From Bilabrum cf. latius (Eukaryota; Bigyra: Bicosoecida; Bigyra; Bicosoecida), in assembly GCA_965178125.1 (NCBI GenBank), contig OZ237751.1, forward strand, positions 930,001-994,000: a stretch of 64,000 bases of DNA. The letters run 5' to 3'. This document shows, piece by piece, positions 56,701 through 64,000 of this stretch (positions are counted from its first letter, which is position 1; each line of letters begins with the position of its first letter). The notes beneath the pieces were generated by a model. That model had not been told where the DNA came from. It saw nothing but the letters and a program-made list of their open reading frames with translations, and searched no databases. The translations under genes and the position numbers were made by a program.

Positions 56701-58406
56701 TCGACCTGTCGGTTGCAACCGAGGAGGAGCTCGACCTCCAGGTGGGCGGCACGTGCGTGTCTTCTGCCGCGGGCAACTACGCCTCGAGGGTGCTCACCGT
56801 GGGGTACACGCCCGCCGCGCCCCCGGGTGCCCCGGCCACCGTGTCGATCGTGGCCCCCGTGCTGCACGACGCCAGCGAGTCAATCGAGGTGGTCTTCCAG
56901 TGGAACAAGAACGTGAAGGGATTCTCCGCGCAGGACGTGGTGGTGTCCCCCGCGGGGGTCATGAAGATCGGCGGGCTCACGCCTGACGCGTCGGGGGCCG
57001 TGTACAACCTGCGCATGTGGTTCGCCAAGCCCATGGATGCAAGCTCCCAGGTGACCCTCAACGTGACCGTCAAGCCGTCGGCGGTGGAGACCGGCAACGA
57101 GGCGAGGAGCACCTTAATCGTGTGGGACCAGTACGGGCCCGCTCCCTCTCCCGCGCCGTCCCCGGCCCCTGCCTGCCAGGAGGTCACGTGCTCGGGACAT
57201 GGGCAGTGCGAGGCTGTGGCGCGTGAGGGCCCCGGCATGGGCTCTGGCATGGCACCGCGGTGCGACTGCGAGACGGGGTACGGTGGCTTCGCGTGCTCGT
57301 ACGTGATCCAGACCCCTGCGTGCGCCAACCGCATCAAGGACGATGGGGAGTCCGACGTCGATTGCGGCGGGCCCTGCCGGCCCTGTGCCGAGGGGCTCAT
57401 GTGCATGCAGCCCTCGGACTGCGACTTCGGGTCGGACTGCTACACCGTGCCAGCGGACAGCAGCCGCGCCCGCAGCGAGTGGGAGACGTACTCCGTGGGT
57501 CGGGCCCCGGCCGCGCGCAAGCTCAGGTCTGCTTCGTCCTCCTCCCTGGGCATGGACACGGGTACGGGGGTGTGCCAGAGCTTCGCCATCGGCAACGTCA
57601 CCAAGGAGGTGGTCAAAGTGACCTGGGCCTTCAGGGGCCTTAGGCTGGCAGACGTGTCCTCCCGAGTGACGGCAGCGCTGCGGCATCGCATCCAGCGGTA
57701 CGTCAACAAGGGCACGGGCGGGTCTCTTGTTCCCCCGGTGCTGCTGCGGCTCAGCGAGATCCTCGTGACGCGCGTCTCTGGCTGGATGGCGCCAGCCTCG
57801 AACCAGCTCGATTAGCAGCAGCAGCGCGAGAGGTCTCTGATGGCCACCAACCAGTCGGACGGCGTGACCATCGCCCTGCAGATCGGCATCAACTCCACCG
57901 CTGACGCCCCATCCGTCATCGGCGCGCTCAGGAACGCCCTTGCCAGCGGCGTGGTGGCCACCAACCTCATGGGGGACCTGCCCGGGGTGCCCCTGGCGTC
58001 CGTTGAGGACCCGGGGGACGGCAGCGGTGCCCCCTCGGTGGGGGCACCGGTCCCCGCCCCGTCCTCTCTCCCCCCCATCCCCTCCCCCGGGCCTAGTGGG
58101 GGCAAGAAGAAGAACGACGTGGGTATCGAGGTCGCCGCGGGGGTGGCAGCGGGCGCGCTCGTCCTCGGTCTCGTGGCCGGCGCGCTGGTCATGTACTGCC
58201 GCCAGAGGTCCGACTCGGAGCGACTCGCCGAGAGGCAGGCGGCCGAGACCACGGGCCAGCAGTACCGCACCGCCATCCACGTGGGCGAGGACGGCCGCGG
58301 GAGGGTGGTGCGCGAGCCGGTGGCCGGCGGGGACTCGACGAGGAACCCGCTGGACATGAAGGCGGACACAGGGGCCTACGACACGGGCGCCGTGGCGGCC
58401 CAGTGA
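53718..58406 (+). CDS. Giant type I surface protein A, Ig-like repeats plus EGF-like domain
   Basis: Exon 1 (53718-53812) encodes a signal peptide (MKAVSMAALALISISS). Exon 2 (54038-58406) runs through TAGs at 54495, 56064 and 57813 to TGA; 1487 aa. It is paralogous to the gene at 33529-38394: both have repeated Ig-like domains (FQWNKNVKGFSAQDVVVSPAG), HQGPTGRGSEFDGI, an EGF-like module (CSGHGQC with CDCETGYGGFAC), ESDVDCGGPC, a SEA-like segment, a TM helix (about residue 1395-1415) and a tail with QRSDSERLAERQAAETTGQQ. TAG 57813 precedes three CAG codons. A surface adhesion or coat function is inferred. The two genes lie 15 kb apart in opposite orientation, separated by the MGC family cluster. 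Confidence 0.88.
53813..54037 (+). other. Intron of surface protein A (225 bp)
   Basis: The donor is GTGAGCC and the acceptor TCCACTCAG. It splits a Ser codon TC/G, the identical position to the intron of paralogue B, so it predates the duplication. Confidence 0.9.
56064..56066 (+). other. TAG in surface protein A aligned with CAG in protein B
   Basis: A reads PTTEI-TAG-FRVTP; B reads PTTVL-CAG-FQINP (CAG complement at 36169-36171). This is the reverse of the exchange at 35959. Confidence 0.92.
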
Positions 58407-59238
58407 GGAATCCGATCCTCGCGTGGGTGTGTGGCAAGTGCAGTGCAGTGGCGGGAAGGGTGATGGTGAGGGTGAGGGTGGTAGCGAGCAGCGAAGCGAG
58501 GTGATCGATGGAGCGTACGCGCTTCTTGTCGACCTCGCTTGCTGCGCGCTCCTCCCTTTTCTCTTCTCTTCCTGTGCCTCTGCACTGCCGGTGCTGGCAC
58601 CGCCGCTAGACTTTTGCTTGTGTGTTCAACGTGATAGGCAAGTGCCGGTGCCATTGCCGCGATCGGCGGGTGTGATGAGGGCGCCCTCAAGTCGCGGCAT
58701 ATTTGCGTGTGACGACTTTCTTTGACTTTTTGACGGTTGGTTTGATTGATTGCTGCGTCAGTGTGCGTGCATTTTGAAGCGACATGCCTGGCTGATTGCC
58801 TTGTTACCGCGCGTATTGCGTGAGGGCGAGGCAGGCGAGCGAGCGGCCCTGAGGGAGAGATCAGGTGAGGAAGAGAGGCTAGCATGCTGGACAGCAAGTT
58901 GCGAGGCAGTGGTGGGGGGTTGAGATGTCTCGCTGTCCCGCTTGCTGGGTTGTTCCTCCCTCCCTTTCCTGTTTGCGCTCACTCGCCGGCGGCATCGTCG
59001 CGCACTCAAACACGTTCTCTGATTTCGTCTCGTGTGCATGCGACTGCATAAGACCGCTCATTCTGGGACCACACCCACTTGTATGCACCAGGTATGCACT
59101 CTGTAAACGAGCAAGATCGAAGCTGGATCTTCCTGCATAGTTTTGCCACCTGCTTGCAAAACAGGAAGTAGGTTGAAAACGGGCCAGAATCGCTCACGCG
59201 CTCATTCTTAGGCTCAAGGTAAACAAGCATCCGCGAAT
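58407..59238. other. Intergenic, nothing recognised
   Basis: This 832-bp interval downstream of surface protein A has only short frames on both strands. A GGTGAGGGTGAGGGTGGTAG tract lies near 58462. I see no RNA gene. Confidence 0.5.
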
Positions 59239-59928
59239 ATGTCTGTAGTACCCGACCTTAGTCGCTTTCCAGACTCGCGCGAGCGAGACGTGGTGGGAAA
59301 CAAGCTGCATTTCTACGTGCACAGGCCCGCCGTTTCCGGCGAACTCAGCGCGGCTGGCGATGGTAATTCTCACGAGAAATACAAAATATTCGACCGATCC
59401 ATCCGACTTATGGAACTGACCGATGATGAAAGAAAAGTTGTGCATGATCTCAAGAAGAACATCTCGTTCGTGGCCATGGCGCGGACGAATGTCCTGTTCG
59501 ACTGGTTGCAGCGTTTCGGCTCCAAGTTCCTGCAGAATCACGGGCTGGTCAAATACCAGGGCGGAGCATACCACACCCATTTGATGGATGGAAGCAAGTG
59601 CTATACAATGTACTGGTTCGAGGATTCTGAGCGCGGCCTGATCGCCCCCTTCTGCTGGGGACCGCACGAGAAGGACCCGTCCTAGCTTGGTGACAAGGCC
59701 AGGAGCAAGTGCATGAAGAGCAGCGCTGAATGTCTGGAAGCAGCGTCCCGTATGTTCGCTGCGCTTAAGATGAGGAGGGGCAAAGAGTACGAGGAGAGGT
59801 TTGGGGCCATGGGGCACGAGCCAGTCCACGAGGCTCTCAGCCGACGAGCACGGGAGCTGGCGGCCAAGGCTTCCTCGGAGCGAGGTAGTGCTGCCGCCGG
59901 GGGATCTGGAGGAGGATCCAGCTCGTGA
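59239..59928 (+). CDS. Unknown small cytosolic protein
   Basis: ATG 59239 to TGA 59926-59928, with one TAG (59683-59685) in KDPS-Q-LGDKARS; 229 aa. There is no signal peptide or TM segment. The N-terminal two thirds look globular (LLFDWLQRF-like helices; CYTMYWFEDSERGLIAPFCW). The C terminus is a helix (ALSRRARELAAKASSERG) with a Gly/Ser tail. The reading frame continues in the same style after the TAG, supporting readthrough as Gln. The family is not recognised. Confidence 0.65.
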
Positions 59929-60313
59929 ATGTAACGTGAAAGGCTCGCACCGTGGTTTCCAGTGGCAGGGCGGTCGCCTCCTCGGCCAGCGATCGACTCG
60001 AAATTGCCTTAGAATCCCCGGGATACGAAGTTAAAATTCTTGATGGAACTTCTCTCAGCAAATCTCCTGCAGACCTAGAATGCAATGCACCTAGCTTGGC
60101 AAGTGTTCCAATTTCAGATCCGACCGGTTCGTCAGCCCCTCCCATGCTCAACCAGCCGTCCTCCTCCCGCGAGTCCAGCTCCAGCCAGGGTTCTTCTATT
60201 TCGTATCCACTGTCGGTGCCGGAAAGGAAGGTGCGCGAAGAGCACCGAATCTGGGGGATACGCCCACTCGCTCTCTCACACAGCCGCCGTGAACAACTCC
60301 CAGGCAAGTTGCC
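59929..60313. other. Convergent intergenic region
   Basis: This 385-bp interval lies between the unknown small gene (+) and the mannosidase (-). Both strands have an open frame here without recognisable motifs. A short extra gene cannot be excluded. Confidence 0.4.
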
Positions 60314-63300
60314 TTAGGGGTACGGCGTGGCGACCGAAAACATCGTGCGGATGTCCAGGCTGTTGCGAAAATCAGTTGCGCTAAATCCCACCCCCCAATC
60401 TGCCGGGGGCCTCGCAGCCTCTGGTACGCTGTAGTCGCTCCAAGATATAAACGTTACGGTTTTTGGCACCCCAGGCAAGAGGTGAACCATGTTTTCATCG
60501 AAAAATCCGGGCAGATACGTCTGCAGGTAGGTGTACGGGGCGACGGCTGTGGACGTCATCGTGACCGAGGCGTACGTTGCGTTTTGTGGCGAAGGGGCCG
60601 GCGGCTTCTGCTCCCAGAATGCATCCGTTCGAGAGCCTCGGAAGGACAGCGTCCCGGTAGAGGTGCGCGTGCGAACAACGACATCAATCTGCGGGATGAC
60701 CAGCCGTGCTTCGGACAAAGAAGCGGGAAATAGCGTGTAGTACGCAGCGGCTACAGCGCTGGATGCCGTCCCCGACACACTGCCTGTGTCATTGCTTGGC
60801 CTGCGCTGATTCTGCTCTCGAAGCGCATTAAGACCGGCAGTCGCACGGGAGTTCTGGATCCGATAATCCTGAGTGCCTGTGGCTTCAGCCTCGACTACTG
60901 CCGCGTCATGATCATGCGGGGCATCAGTCGCGCTACTCGTTCGATACAGCTGCATGCGAACCATCACGTCTTCGGCCTGGAAGCCCGACAGCACGCTGGC
61001 CATTGGTCTGGCGACGACAATCCCGGCGCTCGCGGGTGGCATGGACACGGTGACGTTGAAGCGTCCCGCGATGTTGCCGTTGCTGTACTCGATCAGGGCA
61101 ACCTCCAGCCTGCCGGTCCAATGTTCCGTGCCGTCCCACGCCACCCATGCCTGCAAGTACGGCTCCGAATAGTTGGCCGCACCCGGCGGGATAATGCGCC
61201 GACTGGACACGGCAGCGCCTACCATCAGGTCAGCCATGGCGGCCTTGGCCTCGTAGTGCATGGCCTTGAGCCGGGGCAGCTCTCCGTACTCCACGGAGCT
61301 CCACGACGGCGCGACCCAGTTGTTGTTCCACTGCCAGTAGCACGCACCGCCATTGTAAGATGGTGTGCTGGTGCGCAGCAGGCGGTAGAACCGAGTCTGC
61401 AGCCCGGTGCACCGGGCCTGCTCCACTTGGGTGAGGTACACGAAGTTGGCGAAGGAGATCTGCTGCTTGAGCGGCATGACCGTGCCGTTGTCCTGGGCAA
61501 AGTACGGGGGCAGGGGGAAGTTGGCGCCCGCTTCCTGCCTCAATTCAAGCTGACCCCCGCCGTGGTGCTGCCTGTGCTCCTGAATCGTCGAGTTCCAGGC
61601 CCAATCGGAGGACGGAGTGGTGTAGGCGAACTGGGAGTAGGGGCTGTCCATCGACTGCACCCCGTACTCTGACACGAATCGGCCCTGCGGCAGCCGGGTG
61701 ACGTCATCGCACGTCTGCGAGAGGGGATGAGGTGGGACACAACCAGCAACAGAGAAACCTTCATTTAGCAGCGAGGCAAGCACGGGCAGGATCGTTCATG
61801 CACCAATCGAATCGAATCCATCGACTCACAGGCGAGTAGTCGTAATGTCTGACGTCCCCATAATCGGGTGAGAAGGCATCCCCGTACCTGTGAATGAACA
61901 ACCCCTTGTCTGGACGGTCGTAGATGGCTCCGTTCGAAGGAGAAGACGCGAAGAAGAACGTGTACGGGTCCTCGCTGTACATGGCGCGGCGGAGACCGTT
62001 GTCGAAGAGGATACCGAGGTCTGTCGTCAGCAGCTGCACCTCGGTCTGGTTGCCGTTGGTGCTGCGGACGGTGTCAATCACTGCTTCGTTGGACCCGCAG
62101 TACATGGCGATGGAAGGATGGTGAGCCAGCCTTCGCATCTGCACGCGCGTCTCTTCTTCCACCAGCCTGACGAAGTCGTCGTCCCTCGGGTACAGGGATG
62201 AAGCGAAGGAGAAATCCACCCATAGCAAGATGCCCGACTCGTCAGCTGCCTCGAGCAGGTCGTCCCGTCCCATGTCGCCGCCCCCCCACACCCTTGCAAA
62301 GTTGAAATTGCCCAGCTTGCCGGTGTACATGAGGCGGCGCTGCCTGCCCGGTGACACCCTACCGTCATACGCATCCTGGGGAACAATAGAGGCCCCCTTG
62401 GCGAAGATGGGCACCCCGTTGATTCGGAAGTAGAATGTGAGGCCGGTCGCATTGGAGCCTGCAGGCGGAGGCTCCTGGACGAGCTCAACGTAACGGAACC
62501 CCGTCCTCTTTGTGACCGAGTCAGCATCTGCCGCCACCGATTCCTATCGTGCCTGTCTATTCGGCAAAGCCGACCCTTTGCGCAGGCCCCCGGCCCCGCT
62601 CTGATCGTTCCTGCCTGGAGTGAATGTGATCATGACGTCATACAGCGGGCTAGACCCCAGGTCTCTCGTCCACCACCAGTCCACGAGCGAGGCAGGCACG
62701 GTTACATTCACCGTCACTGGCACAAGAAGGGGAGAAGCTATGTCATCGTCTGCGTCATCGCCGGGACCCGCGCCTTGCCCGCACCCGGGTGCAGCGGGGA
62801 GCACGACGTGCGTCTGGTTGTATGCGTCCGTGCCCTTGATGATGGCCGTCAGAATGCCCTCCACCTGGGAGCAGTCGTTGGCTCTCGCCAGCTTTGCCTT
62901 GCAGCGCACCACGAACGCGTCGCCCGGGATGGGAGACGCGTCGGTGGGGGCAGCAGGAGGGACCGAGGACGCTGCCGCATGGGCGGGCGAGCCGGGCTCT
63001 GCGGGATCGTCGGCCGGCCTGACGAACACAGCCGGCTGCCAGATGCGAGCAGAGCCCGCAGGCACGTGTACGAGACGCATGCCTCTCCAGATGCCGGTGG
63101 CCCCAGCGCTAATGCCCCAGTCCCAGCCGCCGTTGGCTGGCCAGGTTCGAACCTGGTTGAGGTTCGGGAAATTGTCGGAGAACTGAGCACCGGGGACGGT
63201 GTACGGGTACTAAGCAGCCCGGTTGATTGCGTATTTGGGGGTTGAATGGATCTGCACCTTGACTTTGGCGCTCTGGCTACCCCTGAGAGCGCTCGTGACA

Positions 63301-63707
63301 TCTACAGTATTTGATACGAACGCGTTCTCGGAATGCAAGACAGCCTTTCCGTTCACGAACACCGTGCTGATGGCATCGATACCATCCACTTCTAAATACA
63401 CTCTTTCGTTCGCACTGACCACGACGTCTATCGTTTTGGTGTAGGTCCACTCGTCGTATGCGATCCACGCCGATGTGACATCGTTGTTACTAACCATGGG
63501 CTCTGGGATTGTGCCGCTGCGCAGTAAATCTAACTGCACCTAGCCAGGCGTACTACCGTTGATGGATATGGATCCATTGGAGTTGACTACAGCCCAGCCA
63601 TCACCGTCGAGGGAATCCACTACCAATTGTGCAAGTGTGACGCCCGGCATCGTTGCGGCACCGAACAATACCACAGAGATCCCCCACAAAGATCCGGTTG
63701 CTCTCAT
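60314..63707 (-). CDS. GH2 beta-mannosidase-like glycosidase, secreted
   Basis: Exon 1 (63707-61830) and exon 2 (61714-60314) give 1092 aa ending in TAA (60314-60316); TAGs at 63540, 63210 and 62544. A signal peptide is present (MRATGSLWGISVVLFGAATM). The N-terminal sugar-binding domain has STPGQVQLDLLRSGTIPEP, in which Q is TAG, and NGGWDWGISAGATGIWR, typical of beta-mannosidases and exo-beta-glucosaminidases. The (beta/alpha)8 domain has GVPIFAKGASIVPQD, NFARVWGGG and the acid/base Glu in MYCGSNE (about residue 539). The nucleophile Glu is in RFVSEYGVQSM (about residue 641), just after the splice. It would release terminal mannose or glucosamine from beta-linked glycans in a lysosome or outside the cell. 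The sequence does not settle which sugar. Confidence 0.9.
61715..61829 (-). other. Intron of the mannosidase gene (115 bp)
   Basis: The donor is GTGAGT and the acceptor CTCTCGCAG, phase 0. It joins RHYDYSP to TCDDVTRLPQGRFVSEYG, bringing the catalytic nucleophile into frame. Confidence 0.9.
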
Positions 63708-63861
63708 ATTTAACGGTTGTATTCGCTCCGGTGCGCCCCTCACTGGCACTAGCGCGTCGCTAGCGCGAGCAAACGGCAATGAGCCACCAGGGAATCTCGT
63801 TGATGAACCTTCCCTCAGGCTCTCCCCCAGTCTAGCTGGAGCTGCGCAGCTACCGGCACCA

Positions 63862-64000
63862 ATGCAGTTGGCTGGTGGATGTGGTGGCGCGTAGGATGTG
63901 GACGTGGCCGACGTGCCAGCCGTGGTCGCAGCTCTTGCTGCCGTAGGAGCTAGAGGCGCTCCGCCAGTCTACTCTGCTGATCCGAAAGCAAACGAACACG
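63862..64000 (+). CDS. Possible 5' end of a gene leaving the window
   Basis: A plus-strand frame from ATG 63862 is open to the window edge through one TAG (63892-63894), giving an Ala/Val-rich start (MQLAGGCGGA-Q-DVDVADVP). It is divergent from the mannosidase. There is too little sequence to identify. Confidence 0.25.

Noticed and set aside
1-64000. UAG read as Leu (as in some algal mitochondria) or as Trp
   Set aside because: Conserved sites and paralogue comparisons give Gln or Glu-like residues. A single Trp match (44207) is one site against several.
1-64000. Programmed stop-codon readthrough, pyrrolysine or widespread pseudogenes instead of a code change
   Set aside because: The density of TAG in intact, conserved genes, with no TGA or TAA among them, does not fit decay or rare readthrough.
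1-64000. Bacterial origin suggested by GC content and Big-type Ig repeats
   Set aside because: Spliceosomal introns, signal-exon structure, DBH-like enzyme, organellar polymerase with presequence and N-myristoylation signals indicate a eukaryotic nucleus.

Overview
This window is nuclear DNA from a GC-rich, intron-poor protist of unidentified lineage. Evidence for a eukaryote is GT-AG introns with consistent reading-frame joins, Sec signal peptides, a mitochondrial-type presequence on a family-A DNA polymerase, very long low-complexity proteins, and a chromosome-axis-like protein. Nearly every gene is cut by in-frame TAG codons yet continues in the same frame to a TGA or TAA. I count roughly 80 such TAG codons and no in-frame TGA or TAA in the reconstructed genes. 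TAG replaces the invariant Gln of DNA polymerase motif C (29008-29010) and the invariant Gln of NAD(P)HX epimerase (32181-32183). Two paralogous surface proteins also swap TAG and CAG at aligned sites in both directions. I therefore annotate with UAG = Gln and stops UGA and UAA, equivalent to NCBI table 15. Read with the standard code, almost every gene here would look fragmented.

Layout. 1-840: end of a TPR-like gene. 841-2278: no gene recognised. 2279-2887 (-): AT-hook-like protein. 3616-8582 (-): 1624-aa WD40 protein. 8757-14864 (-): 2023-aa protein with the architecture of SYCP2/ASY3-type meiotic axis proteins. 14993-17008 (-): dopamine beta-hydroxylase-like copper monooxygenase. 17144-19346 (+): sialate O-acetylesterase. 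19594-21990 (+): polytopic membrane protein. 22374-25940 (+): degenerate kinase fused to 15 armadillo repeats, followed by a decayed partial copy (25941-26937). 27045-28727 (-): secreted or membrane nucleoside hydrolase. 28852-31548 (-): organellar DNA polymerase with intact proofreading motifs. 31956-33152 (+): NAD(P)H-hydrate epimerase. 33529-38394 (-): giant surface protein B. 38642-47894: four copies of an unrecognised MGC-anchored family, three on + and a damaged one on -. 48422-49340 (-): frameshifted membrane-protein remnant. 49466-53473 (-): EF-hand coiled-coil protein. 53718-58406 (+): surface protein A, paralogue of B. 59239-59928 (+): unknown protein. 60314-63707 (-): GH2 beta-mannosidase. 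63862-64000 (+): possible start of another gene.

How it fits together. There is no operon logic; the genes are independent, often divergent or convergent. The secreted or surface set (acetylesterase, mannosidase, nucleoside hydrolase, monooxygenase, two giant Ig-like proteins) suggests a cell that digests glycans and nucleosides and carries a complex surface coat; this is inference. Superimposed on genes of both strands are dispersed identical DNA words (GTGTGACGAG, GGGAACAA, GGTTGCAACC, GAGCAAGTGCTC), far above chance and in different reading frames. This is the second unusual feature of the window after the genetic code.
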